Assembly (NCBI RefSeq): GCF_000471905.2
Contig: NW_006498102.1
Span: 231,258 to 295,257 of the forward strand
Direction: 5' to 3'
DNA length: 64,000 nucleotides
Source: Amborella trichopoda
Taxonomy: Eukaryota; Streptophyta; Magnoliopsida; Amborellales; Amborellaceae
Within the stretch, counting starts at the first letter, position 1. The number at the start of each line of letters is the position of its first letter. Position numbers and translations under genes: made by a program. Of the stretch, positions 1 to 11,321 are shown piece by piece. The notes under the pieces were generated by a model that saw only the letters and a list, made by a program, of their open reading frames with translations, searched no databases and was not told the DNA's origin.

Positions 1-146
1 ACTATATCTAATTTTTAAAAATAAAAACATTTTTAACTTTCCAAAATAAAAAATGGATTTAAGTTTCTATTAAGCCTAAAGTTTATAAAAACAAAATAAA
101 GCCTCACATCAAATCCTACTCTAGAAAGCATTTTCGACAACAAAAA

Positions 147-540
147 GGAAAAAGTTTATATAAAGATGCTACCTTATAATGTAGAACTACGGATGTCCCT
201 AAAAAATCCACCGGAAAAGGTAGTTTTAATGTTGAAAAACTATTTGATTGATTATCTCGACGTCGAGATGTATGACTATGAAAAAAAAAAAGATTTTAAG
301 TCTCATAAATAGAGCATTTTAAAACCTATTATCTACACCGTCCATTTTTAAGATTTTCATATGTTTATAGATCTACTTGATTTTAACCATTTTTAAAATT
401 TAAAATTTTATAATTAGATATAAAAATAGATTTTGAGATAATCCTAAGAACATTTTACATTAAAATTATATACCATGATAAATTTTGAAGTTGCATCTTA
501 CCTCTACGCCTACGGTTGCATCTGTATGCAAACTGCACCT
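147..540 (+). mobile_element. Mutator-like miniature element, family A
   Basis: A 394-bp non-coding element flanked by a perfect 9-bp direct repeat, CAACAAAAA, at 138-146 and 541-549. A 9-bp TSD is typical of Mutator-like elements. The inverted ends are weak: the left end reads GGAAAAAGTTTATATAA, and the right end is related to TGCAAACTGCACC. Other copies lie at 12832-13222, 14244-14631 and 41825-42179. There is no ORF, so it would depend on a transposase supplied elsewhere. Confidence 0.8.
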
Positions 541-1132
541 CAACAAAAATCTCTATGATGGTTCTAAAATCAATTTTCAATGGCTACAATAATATTTAGA
601 ATAGACGGTTTAAATAATTTGTTACAATATACTCTATTTTTAGAGTTTGAAATCATATTTTTTTTTCACAACCATAATGTTCAAAGCAAGGTGATCGATC
701 TAAATGTTTTCCAATGCTTGAATTGCAATTTTCGATGAGTTATGTGGTGAGGCTTTTGTTATTTGGACACCATTTCTATGAGCCATGTAGAAATGAGTCA
801 CCTCTTAAAAATCTATTTTTGAGATAGTGTTTTGGACTTAATTTTTAAGAACATGAAATCCCTAATATGGAGATCAAGAATATAATAAATAAATAAATTT
901 TAAAAATTTAAAATAATAATAATTTTATTAAAAAAATATTTAGATTGTCTGTTTTAATTGTCTTAAGATGAACTACTTATTTGCATCCATCTTTAAAAAA
1001 GATGATTTATACCTATAGGGCTGCAAATGTACAAGGTAATTGCGCATGAAATAGTTATCCTTCTTATGTTGATAGGGCTGCAGTCCTATCAAACTTTTTT
1101 TTTTTTTGGATAAGTACCTATCAAACTATTTT
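541..1132. other. AT-rich intergenic DNA with a degenerate miniature-element fragment
   Basis: No gene is visible. Around 600-790 the sequence resembles the inner half of the family A and B elements, with a stretch about distances from a coloured gene absent and only diverged repeat wording left. The ends cannot be placed. A T-run occurs near 1097. Confidence 0.35.
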
Positions 1133-1564
1133 GGGTGCGGTTTGTATGGAGCCTAGGCTCTAAACAATCTAATTAGAGACTACTGTCCAATAGTATCGAG
1201 AAATATGGTTTTAATATTAAAAATCTTTGTGATAATCTTAAAATATATTTTTATAGTTATTTATAAAGTTTAAAGTTTCAAAAATAATGTACATCGATAG
1301 ATGTATGAAAACTTAAAAATATTAAAAATTAATGGTCAAAAAATATTAAAAATTGATGGTCCAAAAATTTATTACAAAATGTACCATTTCCAAAATTTGA
1401 AATCCATTTTTTTTCTCATGTCCATGCATCTTGATGTCGAGATGATCAAATGCATCTTGATGATCAATTTGAAGACATTTGAGCATCCAAACAACCTCTT
1501 CTAGTGAACTTTTTGAGGTAGGTTTAAATTTGATTGTCTGAGCTTCGGCTTTATATAAACTTTT
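1133..1564 (-). mobile_element. Mutator-like miniature element, family B (diverged copy)
   Basis: The left end GGGTGCGGTTTGTATGGAGC and the following region match, in reverse, the right end of the family B elements at 13405-13787 and 62993-63402. The right end (TTTATATAAACTTTT) corresponds to their left end. No clean TSD remains. A 67-residue ORF inside it is a chance frame. Confidence 0.65.
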
Positions 1565-1689
1565 GGGAAAATATCTCTTTATTTTTTATTTTTAATTTTT
1601 ATATATCTTTTTATCCCTTATTTTTAATTTTTATATTTTGTGAAACTTAAAAATTGAATATATTACTTATAAACAAAATATCTTCATCT

Positions 1690-4100
1690 TTTAATATTTA
1701 TTTAAATAAATATTAAAATGACATCCTATACAAATTTTATGTCGCTTACGCTTTTCGGTGAGCTTTCGTAAAAAATATGGAAATTGATATTTTTCCAATA
1801 CGGATTAGTGCTGATGTAGACTAATTCAAAATTGAAAAATAAAAATAGTTCTTTTTAACTTTTCCCACATGCGGACAAAAAGCTGAAACGTCCCCGTCAC
1901 TTTCAAAAAGGATAGCTTCTATGTGCACCGCCCCTGTATTTACTCCAAGGCCTACAACTAATTTTTAAAATAAAAATATTTTTTGAACTTTTCAAAATAA
2001 AAAAATATGTAAATTGATATTTTCCGACACATACGGATAAGCGCTGATGATGACTAATTTAAGAACAATTGATTGGACTGGAACGCATTTGTGCAATTTG
2101 CGATCGGGTCCATTTAAAAACAATTAACTGTATCTTTAAATTTAAATTTAAAAATAAAAATAGTTACTTTTATCTTTAAATACAGTTTTTATAGGGGGCT
2201 GCAGCCTTCCGCACCGCTCATTTAAATAGACGGGGCAGATTTGTCACGCAACCGAATAAAAAACTGAAAACCCAGGATTTTCTTTTGTCTTTTTCAAAAC
2301 TCCCTAGAGCGCCCATTTCGCATCCACCGAGTCTCTATCGACCCGTCGAAATACCCTACACCCTCGTTCTTTTCAAAGTGTCTAATTCTCCTTTCTCTCT
2401 TCGGAGCTGCTTCAATTTTCCTATGGAATATGGGTGGGTAAAATGGAATATAGACGGGTAAAAAGCGGTGACAAGAGAGAGATTTTATGGGTGAGTGAAA
2501 GGCGGTGACCCATAAGTAAGAGAGAGGCTATGGGTAGGTGAAAAGCATTGAGCCACAGTCTATCAGTAAATATATTTTATTAAAGAATGCCCATTCTGTA
2601 CGGTCTAGACGATGACATAGAAGTGAACATGTTACTTAGATGATCTCACTTTACATGACCACAGACGGCATAATTCGAATTCTAATTGAAGATGAAAGAA
2701 AGAATGACCTTCCAATTCTCGCTGAAGTACTAAAACAGGGGACTTCTAAATTTTTAGATAATTATGAGCTCTAGAGAGACTTCCAATTAATAGAATCAGT
2801 CTACTATTTGATTGTTTGTGAAAAACAGGTATGTTTGAGAAGTATCGAAATTAGCTCTCCAAAATTTATCACATACACAAAGCAAAAATAGTTTCGGTCT
2901 TAGAGAGCTAAAATTCTTTGCATTCTAAACTATAATTATAGCCAAAATGGGGGAGTTGAAGAGAGAGAAGTATGGAGATGGAGAGGTGCACAGGGAGAGG
3001 AGAGAGGAAGTAAGAATCTGATTTTTCAAGGAGATCAGAGAGGTAGTTAAAGGGGGAGAGAGAACAGGAGAGAGGGAGCGATCATGTGGGACCGTAGAAG
3101 GTTTTTAAGAGAAAAAAAAACATAAAAAAACGTTTATAAAACACAGTGGTAACGGGGGCTTTGGATGCCCCGGTTTCTCAAATTCATTCACGGAATTCAA
3201 AACATAGAAAACTGCAGTTTTAGGTATTGTGATAGGGCTGCAGCCGTATCAAAAAATTTTCCTTTGTCTTTTGGACCACCGCTGAAACGTCACCGTCACT
3301 TTCAAAGCAAAGCTTCCATGTGGAACCAACCCTCTATTATTACTCCTAATAATGTTGGGCCCTCTTCTGGTGTCAAGAAATAAAAACCCTGGTTAATCTA
3401 CTTAACCGGGGTTAAGAACTGTGGTACGGTTGAAGGTTAAGTGGGAGAAGGGGTACAGGGTGTCGATTAAACGTGCGGGATGAGAGACACGTGGGAGTGG
3501 CAGTTAAAGGAAATGGGAGAAAATGTGATGAGTAGAGGAGGTGGGTGCAGTTAGGGATTGAGGGAGAAACGTGTGATGAGAGAGAGTGGGGTAGGTGCTC
3601 ATTCTTTGTGGGTGTGATTCACTCATGTTTTCTTAATCCTATTCCTTTTCAAATTTCATGTCCATTTATTTTGATGACAGATGATCCATTTGAGGTGCAT
3701 CAAAACAACCTCTTTTAGTAAAAATTATGAGGTGAGCTTTAATTTTATTGGTTTAGAGCTTGGGTTTCATGTAAATTTTTTTTTTAAAATTATATCTAAT
3801 TTTAAAAATAAAATATTTTTTCAACTATCCAAAATAAAAAAATATGTAAATGATATTTCCCCACATACGGGTAAGTGCTGATGAGGATTAATTTTTAATT
3901 TCAAAATAAACTTTTTTTTTTTTTTTTAACTACATAGGTCCGGAAACGTTATCCTTCGAAAGCTTCTACGTGGACCAACGTTTGGGCCCTCTTCTGAGCC
4001 AGTGGGATTGGTGCTCATTCCTAGTGGATGTGCATCACTCATGCTTTTCCTTATCCTATTATCTTTCAATTCTATCTTTTATCTTCTCTTTCTTCTTTGG
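1690..4100. repeat. Cluster of degenerate dispersed repeats
   Basis: Two short modules recur. One, containing ATATGTAAATTGATATTTTC and an ACGGATAAGTGCTGATG-like string, occurs near 1780-1850, 1985-2065 and 3815-3900. The other, containing GCTGAAACGTC and TCACTTTCAAA, occurs near 1882-1925, 3283-3325 and 3942-3975. A purine-rich stretch at 2940-3110 and repeated GGGTGGGT-type motifs at 2430-2560 lie between them. The segment at 3650-3790 is a partial family B element. No coding gene is recognisable. Confidence 0.45.
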
Positions 4101-4617
4101 GATAGACCATTTTCCCTTATCTTCTCTTTCTTCTTTCGGGTAGACCATTTTCCTTGATATTGAAAGTCTGCTCATCAGGAGGCGAAAGCATACAGGTTCA
4201 ACATTACAAAATTCAGCAAGTAAAATAAATAAAATAAACTAGAAGAAAATCCTAGAAGAGAAAACTTAGGTAATTAATTGGAAACCATAACGCGGTGATT
4301 AGGTATCGGAGTACTATCACCACGACTCCAACCCTTTTCCTATATTTGGTAATTCATTGTAGAGACATTTCACATCCTCTTGGGAGAGTCGGGGGTCATC
4401 CCTCAAATGGTAGAGTTCTAGCCACAAACAGTATTTTGCATTGTGCATACAAAAAAGTATTTTTCTCCCCTCGGAGGTCCACTTTGTACCCATCCAAGCC
4501 CTTGATTTTGGAGTGTAAATTGAAAATACTATCGGACAAATGTGATCGTGGATGAGCATAGGTGAAATCATTTTTCAATTTCGTTTATATGCGTTACGAA
4601 GTATATATATATATAGT
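4101..4617. other. Intergenic sequence, no recognised gene
   Basis: Overlapping ORFs of 60-86 residues occur at 4295-4578 on both strands, but none resembles a known family and there is no supporting context. An (AT)n run is present near 4602-4614. Confidence 0.4.
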
Positions 4618-4622
4618 AATGA

Positions 4623-4807
4623 TCCTATGAGGCTCTTTGACATCTATGTGTGTAGAATTCCAAATAATCATCATTAAATTTGATACAAATCTCTCAAAAA
4701 ATTATGATATGAATATGAGATTTGACTTTTTTTAGAGATCTGTGTCAAATTTAACACTAATCCTCTAAAATCTTACACATATGGATGTGGGAGGGTCTCA
4801 TAAGACC
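4623..4807. mobile_element. Small terminal-inverted-repeat element, unassigned
   Basis: A segment of about 185 bp whose left end (TCCTATGAGGCTC, then CATCTATGTGTGTA) is approximately the reverse complement of its right end (TACACATATGGATGTG, then GGGTCTCATAAGA). It has no ORF. A TSD could not be identified, so the superfamily is open. Confidence 0.5.
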
Positions 4808-4813
4808 AATACT

Positions 4814-4901
4814 TTTTGTTATATATAAATCTGCAAATGAAATTATCTTTTTTAAAATTTTGTTATATATAAATCTGCACATGAAATTATCTTTTTTAAA
4901 A
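4814..4901. repeat. Two-copy tandem repeat, 44-bp period
   Basis: The string TGTTATATATAAATCTGCA begins at 4817 and again at 4861, followed in both cases by near-identical sequence ending in a T-run and AAAA. Confidence 0.75.
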
Positions 4902-5199
4902 GTCAGGATAAGAACATCGACATAAGAAGCCCTATGCCGCCCTCTCCCCCTTCTCAAACCTACTTTTTTTATATTCAATGTATCTGGGTTTCCTCTCTCT
5001 AACCATACCGTGCATCACTATCTTTATCAAACTTTGGTCTCTCTCTGAATTTGGGCGTTTTCCCTCTTTAACCATCTTCTAAACCGCTATCTTTTTCAAC
5101 CTAGCAGGGACCCATTAAGTTTAACTTAAAAACGTGGAATATTGATACCGCTGTTTTATGTGGAATTGGTTTGATGTGACTTTAGCCCTATCTAAATAA

Positions 5200-5550
5200 A
5201 TAAAGCCTCATTTCATAATTTATTGAAAATTACAATTCAAGTATTTGAAAACCTTTACATAGATCATTTCAGTTTGAACATATTAGTTGTAAAACATTAT
5301 TGCTATTCTATGCTCTAAAAATTGTGTATATTGCAACAAATTATAGGCGTTTTATTTCCTCAAAATAAGTGTTCATAGATTTGTACTATTTTTTTAGTTT
5401 CAAATTTTATTGTCCATGTTGAAAATTGATTTAGATGCATCATGAAAATTTCCGTTGTTGAAAGTGCTTTCTAGACAAGGATTTGAGGTGGGGCTTTATT
5501 TTGTTTTCATGAAACCTAGGCCATATAGAAACTTCATCTTTTTTATATTT
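5200..5550. repeat. Degenerate miniature-element-related sequence
   Basis: Wording related to the internal parts of families A and B can be followed (an ATAGATCATTTCAG-like segment and a GATTTGAGGTGGGGCTTTA segment), but the ends are lost. No gene is seen. Confidence 0.35.
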
Positions 5551-5902
5551 GGGTGTGGTTTGTATAAGGCTGAGGCTCAAATAAGACACCTTGAAATAAA
5601 TGTCAAAATATACTTGACAATTTAGTTTTATCTCTAATTATAAAATTTAAAATTTAAAAAATAGTGTAGATTGAGCTGATCTATGAACACTTGATAATCT
5701 TGAAAATTGATGGCCTAAAAAATGCCTTACAATATGTACTATTTTCAAGACTTGAAATCCATTTTTTCTCATGTTCGTACATGATGACGGCGAGATGATC
5801 GATTTGATGATTTTTTGGGCATCAAAACAACTTATTCTAATGAAATTTTGGGGTGCGCCTTAATTTGATTATTAGGGCCTCACCCTTTTAAAACCATTTC
5901 CC
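5551..5902 (-). mobile_element. Mutator-like miniature element, family B (diverged copy)
   Basis: It begins GGGTGTGGTTTGTATAAGGC and ends ...CCATTTCCC, which are the right and left ends of family B in reverse orientation. The internal part shares the 'TCATGTTCGTAC ... GATGATCGATTTGATG' region with the other copies. The flanking 9-mers do not match, so the TSD has decayed. Confidence 0.6.
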
Positions 5903-7264
5903 TTGGGTTTTAAGTAGTTTGTTTATTGTAGAAAAATTATGAAAAAATCTAATATTGTTATTAAAATTTAAAAATAGTTCTTTGTACTTTATATTTATGA
6001 TCAAGTTCACCTTTCAGAGTATATATAGTAATTTTTTTTTTTATACAACAAATATGTTCAAATTTGTAATATTTATATTTCTCACTATCATACACTTGTA
6101 AATATATAAAAAATAATTTCAATGAAAAAAATTGACCAAAATACTTATGAAACTTGAAAAGGTATTTTGGTCATGTTATTTTATTAGATGATTAGTTTTG
6201 TATTTTTTACATGTTTAGCGGTGAGAAATACGAATGCCCAAAATTTAAGCTTAATTAATTGTATAAAACATAATAAAATTGAAATATAATATATGCTTGA
6301 AAAATGTGGAAGTTGAGCATGAAATGTAAAATATAGGAGAATGATTTTGGCCTCATATAAATTCTATTGATCAGAAACATTGTCATTCAAGATTTCGTTA
6401 TTTCAATTTATAGTGAAAACGATGTTGTTTTGTTTCAGTCATTACATCTCTTGCTTACCGCATGACATTGACTACTAAATGATTATGTTATTAGAATCTT
6501 TCATGGCTTTGGATTCGAGGTTTGATATTTTTAAAAGTTAATGTTGAATTGAATTAGAACAACCTACAAAAATAAATAAAAAAAGCAAAAAAAATCTTTG
6601 ATTCACACATGAAGAGAATATAGAATTGCATTAAATCCACTTGTAAAAGAAATAATGCATTCAAATTGTTCAGATTCAAACCTGACTAACTTGTACATAT
6701 TTCAACCTTAATATGACATTCAAATAACTTAAAAGAGAAATATATGCTCATGTACCCCTGAAGTAATGTTATTACAAAAATAGAAAATGATCGTTATAGA
6801 TATAATGGGGGTGATTTTAGATCCCGGATAGACAAATTTTAGTGAAATAATATGCTTTTGATGGTTCCAATTTTACCCTTTTATCTTTATAATTTACAAG
6901 ATTTATTCTCTATACTATTTTCAAAATTACCCCAATCTTTGACCTATTTTGTTTGGTTCGAGCTTTTTGGAATTTTGCATTGCAGGAACACAAGGATGCA
7001 ATGCGGTACCAGGATTAGGTTGTGCCCTATTGGGGCGATTTATGTGTCATTATTGAAGACTATGTGGCTGATAGCAGTGGTGCACACAACCATGTTGATG
7101 AATGTGGCAGATGGTGGAGGTGCACAAAACCAGGTTGATGTAGAGAATGACTATCTTTAGAGGGAGGAGAAAATTCTGGAGACATGGATGCCAGAGGAGA
7201 GGAGAGGAGAGGATTAGAGTTATTGCCACATGAGGAGATGAAGAGGAGACCACCTAGGACACCA
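5903..7264. other. AT-rich intergenic DNA, no recognised gene
   Basis: No gene can be supported. A 102-codon ORF at 6852-7160 has no recognisable motif and merges into the unidentified coding remnant downstream. It may be part of the same old element but cannot be assigned. Confidence 0.4.
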
Positions 7265-7660
7265 ATGGAAGTACATCAAATGCAAGGGGGTCAAGGGCTG
7301 TGAGCAAATCAACGGCCACCAAAAAGGGAAAGAAGCGGTAGATGACCCGATGAAATTTACGAAGAGAAGCACATGGAAATTGTAGAAGCTATCAAGAGAC
7401 TGGGGATGACTTAGGATGAAGAGGCGTTGAATAATGTTTTCGATGTTGTCAAGAAGATGGGATCCATAGACTCTCAGATACAATTAATAGTTTACAATAG
7501 TCTCTCTTATGATATGAGAAAATGTAAAGCTTTCTCGGCCCGGAAGATAAAAGATTGGGTCCATTTCAAGTTTGGACATTAAATTCAATTGTCGATTATT
7601 GTGGTGGATACATTTTATCACCGACAATGTATTAATGGAGCTAACAACAATGCCTTGACT
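7265..7660 (+). pseudogene. Remnant of an unidentified coding repeat, copy 1
   Basis: This stretch is the diverged sister of 39427-40015. Both begin with an ATG followed by a basic, Ser/Lys-rich segment. Both then encode a stretch with readable pieces IYxEKHxEIVEA, NNVFDVVKKMGS and IDSQIQLIVYNSLS, and end with a QCINGANN-like string. Here the frame is broken by stops and shifts. The protein family is not recognised; it could be the coding part of a retroelement or a duplicated host gene piece. A short segment shared with 40670-41260 follows at 7690-7763, so the two loci share more than the coding part. Confidence 0.5.
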
Positions 7661-7764
7661 AAGACAAAAACAACCACAATTTGACTCCCTAAAAATCATG
7701 CTTAAAATAATAATAATTTAAATCGATAATATTGGCAAACATATACATGGTTAAAATGTGGTAA

Positions 7765-8703
7765 ACATATACAAAGAAATTCTTTGCACAACACTTTGAT
7801 ATGAAAGATCTTTGGGAAGCTTCATATGTGTTGGACATAAAGATTGTAAGAAACAGAGAAAAGAGAACCATTTAACTTTCCCATACGACTTATTGTAAGA
7901 ATGTGTTAGAAAAGTTTGACATGGATAAATGTAAGCCTATAACAACTCCGATTAACAAGAAAACAAAGCTTAGTAATAAACTGTTCCCTAGTGACAACAA
8001 CATAAAAGAAACGAAAATTATGGAGAGAGTACCATATATAAGTGCAATGGGATCATTTATGTATGCAATGACGAAGACAAGACCTAACTTATCTTTCGTC
8101 ATGAGCATGATTAGCCGGTTCCAATGCAATCCAGGAGTGGAACATTGGAAAACAGTTAAGAGAATTTTGAGATGCTTGAAAGGGACTGCAAACTACGCAC
8201 ACACATATGGGGGACGATCGGAAATCGCTCTTGAAGGATATTCCGATGCAAGCTATCAGGTTGATCCAGATGATGCGAAGTCAACATCTGGATATCTGTT
8301 CATGCTTGGAGGAGGGATTGTTTCTTGGAAGTCAAAGAAACATGATATAATAGCGTTATCCACTATGGAATCAGAATACATGTCGTATTGCTTGGTAGCC
8401 AAAGATGATGTATGGATTAGGAAATTTCTTAATCAACTTGATTTCAAACCAATACAGTGTAGGGTTGTGAGACTCTACTGCGACAATAAGGCCGTTATAT
8501 GACAATCTAAGGAGCCCCGATTTCATAAAAATTTCAAGCATATAAAGCCTTTCTTCTATCATCTGTGTAATGAGGTGATGTACGGAGAGATTGACATCAA
8601 CTACATACTTACCGAGGTGATGATAGCAGATCCACTCGCAAAAGGGCTAGCTCCAAATGGTTTTTCAAAGTATATAAGGGAGATGAGAATGAGAGAAAGT
8701 TGA
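7765..8703 (+). pseudogene. Ty1/copia pol remnant: end of reverse transcriptase and RNase H
   Basis: The frame reads through the last part of a copia reverse transcriptase (DMKDLWEASYVLDIKI, then VLEKFDMDKCKP) and a type I RNase H. Visible RNase H parts are GYSDASY, TSGYLFMLGGG, ALSTMESEYM and LYCDNKAVI. The C-terminal tail runs HLCNEVMYGEIDINYILTEV and ADPLAKGLAP. There is an in-frame stop in the RT at about 7873 and another TGA at 8500-8502, after which the same frame continues to a natural end at 8703. Gag, protease, integrase and most of the RT are missing, so the copy is 5'-truncated and inactive. It is directly followed by its polypurine tract and 3' LTR. The same element type lies inverted at 16140-22476. 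Confidence 0.85.
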
Positions 8704-8729
8704 AGAGACATGGTAAGGCCTCCAAAGGC

Positions 8730-8740
8730 CAAGTGAGACA
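8730..8740 (+). other. Polypurine tract of the copia element
   Basis: AAGTGAGACA directly before the LTR start TGTTG. The inverted copy has AAGTGGGAGA in the same place (17090-17099, minus strand). This is the expected primer for plus-strand DNA synthesis. Confidence 0.6.
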
Positions 8741-10205
8741 TGTTGCCTTTAAAGGCCTTATGAGAGATTGTAAAAAAACATATTTAATAAATGAAACATA
8801 AACTCAGTGGGAGTGTGGTCCTTTTGTGAACGATATTAGGTGAATTTTATTTGTTGATACTCGAACTAGGCTCGACGAGCTAGTTCAGCCGAGGTTTGAA
8901 AAAACCCAAGATACCTGAGCATAGGGATCTAACCGAGAAGGGTTTAGTGGGTTAACCCTTGATGAGGTTGGTGTATACTTGGATGAGAGCCGAGGGACCG
9001 TCTGGTCCTTGCATGTGATGAATAGATTTTAGAGACAATGCTAAAATCTCATCGTTATATCATCACACGACATATATATAGATAGTCAGTTTGGGATTCG
9101 TCAATGAGGGTGAAACATTGTGCGAGAGATTACTCCTCTGCACCATAGAGTCATGGTTGCATCATGGTCTAGAGGACCATGATTTTTGTCACAAGGGAAG
9201 AACTCTACAAACTGGGATTGTGTCCCCTGATCTATTGACTGACTTTGGCAATCTAATCATGAGCCCCTGCAGTGGAACGTGGGTCATGAGAACTGTTGAG
9301 TCAGTTTGTGAAAGTTAGGCGGATCTTGATTCACAGTTGAAGGTGGAGTGCTCCCATGTATTGATAATTTCCTAGATCTAACATATCTGATTCCTTCAAA
9401 ATTAATTAATTTTATGTTATGTAATTTTTAGAATGTTTATTTGAAGTTTTGTGAATCTTCTAATATTTTATTTTTATCATTTGGATTTATAAATCAAAGA
9501 GAAATTAATTTTATAATATTTTAAATAAAATATAAGATTTAAAAATTCTAAATATAAAATAAAATATTTTCTAAAAATATATGGGACCTCCATAAAATAT
9601 GAGGCCCCAAATTTAAAAACATATGGATTAGGTGGGGCCCACACTTGGCCACCAAAAGGGTGGCACACTGCCACCCACATTTAAGTATTCTTGTTCGGAA
9701 GAATGTTTATCCTCTCGGTTGACTTATCTTTTTAAGTATAGCCAACTTATGTGATAAAATTGAATATTTGAGATATTTATTATAACTTGCCTGATAAAAT
9801 TGATTATTTTAATATATCCAATCCTTAACTATTGCATCAACCAATCTTCATACAAAAATTTAGGAAATAAACGATAAGCCTCTAGCTCATTTATTTGAAT
9901 ATTAATGGTGGATATGGAAGAATCAAATCTCATCCCCCACACGTCTCCTTAGATCGACGTTTGAGATTTGACCTTACGGATTGAGAAAAAATCTATCGCA
10001 TAAAAAATTTGAAAGATGTCTCCCACCTCATAAAATTCGATACGTATTCTCTTCTCTCTTTAAGAATTCTTTCTTTCCATACCCCAAATTTATCTCTCTC
10101 CCTAAATTCCTAATAATTCTCTCTCTCCCTACCCCAAATTTATTTATCTCCCTAAATTCCCAAAGGGGAGACATGCCCAATTTTTATGTCTCTCTCCAAG
10201 TTGTT
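8741..10205 (+). mobile_element. 3' LTR of the copia element
   Basis: It starts TGTTGCCTTTAAAGG next to the polypurine tract. It can be followed for about 1.45 kb by its match to inverted copies at 16140-17089, 20946-22476 and 59886-60824 (shared landmarks: ACTCAGTGGGAGTGTGG, ATGGGACCTCCATAAAATAT, CCTCATAAAATTCGATA). The right boundary is approximate because this end runs into a CT/GT-rich tandem region. An ORF of 75 codons at 9091-9318 is not meaningful. Confidence 0.75.
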
Positions 10206-10220
10206 TTGGGTCGCACATAA

Positions 10221-10737
10221 GGAAAAGGTTTCTATGCTTCTCCTATAGCATAGAAGTTCTATCCTCCCCCTACCATCCAGCCGTCCAATTTTGATTAAGA
10301 GAGCCACTCACCGTTTGATCTTAGATCTGACGTTTCAAAGTATTTTATTTTTAATTTTTTTTATACAAATTATATGAACATGAAATTTGGTACGTGCCAT
10401 CTACTCATTGGGATGCACCTATTAAAAATATTAAAAATAATTTTTAGATAAAATATAATGAGCAAAATGCCTCTTGAAAATTTCAAAGGTATTTTTATCA
10501 TTTTATTTTGTTGAAAATATTTTTTTATATTTTCGCTAGTACGAGTTTAATAGAAGAATGTAGGTCCAAAATTTGGTGTCAAAATAGTTTATAGAAAAAA
10601 AAAATTAAACAAAAAATAGCGTAGAGACGTGACATTATGATTGGGGCAATCTTAACCCTCCATTCAGAATAGAGGGTCGGATAAGGGGGAGGATAGAACT
10701 TCTATGCTGTAGGGGAAGCATAGAAAGTTTGCTTGGG
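10221..10737 (+). mobile_element. Miniature inverted-repeat element, family C
   Basis: About 517 bp with strong terminal inverted repeats of roughly 45 bp. The left end reads GGTTTCTATGCTTCTCC then ATAGAAGTTCTATCCTCCCC; the right end is its reverse complement (GGGGAGGATAGAACTTCTAT then GGGGAAGCATAGAAAG). ACATAA occurs on both sides (10215-10220 and 10738-10743) and may be a remnant of the TSD. Further copies are at 15792-16025 (truncated) and 38684-39190. It is non-coding; the superfamily is not certain, though its layout resembles families A and B. Confidence 0.8.
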
Positions 10738-11321
10738 ACATAACACCTCTTTTCTCTTTGGGTGGCAATTTTTATCTCTCTCTCTCCAAGTTGTTTTGGT
10801 AGTACCTCTTTTCTCTTCGGGTGGCCATTTTTATCTCTCTCGCTAAGTTGTTTTGTCTCTCTCTCTCCAAGTTGTTTTGGGTGGCACCTCTTTTTTCTTT
10901 GGGTGGCAATTTTTATCTCTCTCCAAGTTGTTTTGGGTGGCTCTTCTTTTCTCTTTAGATGGAAATTTTTATTTCTCGCTCCAAGTTGTTTTGGGTGGCA
11001 CGTAGTACCTTTTTTCTCTTTGGGTGGCATACTTAAGCCTAGGTGGTGTCTTTCTTTGTGGGTAGCAAAGGGGTGGAACCCCTTATTAATATCTCTCTCC
11101 ATCTCTCTTGATATCCATCTCTTATCTCTTTTTTCTCTTTGGGTGGCACACCTAAGCCTAGGTGGTGTCTTTCTTTGTGGGTGGTAAAGGGGTGGAACCC
11201 CTTGTTAGTAGATCTCTCCCTCTCTCTTGATATCCATCATTATATCTCTAAAATTAATATTGATATCCATCTCTTATCTCTTAAAATCAATATTGATATC
11301 CATTTCTCAACTCTTTAAAAT
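10738..11321. repeat. Imperfect tandem repeat built on a TTTGGGTGGC / CCAAGTTGTTTT module
   Basis: Units containing CTCTCTCCAAGTTGTTTTGG and TTTTCTCTTTGGGTGGCA recur about six times between 10738 and 11030, followed by two copies of a longer module (CCTAGGTGGTGTCTTTCTTT, near 11036 and 11156). Two opposite-strand ORFs of 141 and 155 codons here arise from the repeat and are not genes. The 11156-11320 part is found inverted at 15610-15715. Confidence 0.7.

Noticed and set aside
4295..4578. Three small overlapping ORFs on both strands
   Set aside because: No recognisable motif, no codon bias that can be judged, and no supporting neighbours.
10635..11187. Overlapping ORFs of 155 codons (minus) and 141 codons (plus)
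   Set aside because: Both consist of repeated short peptides produced by a tandem repeat, and they overlap the end of a miniature element.
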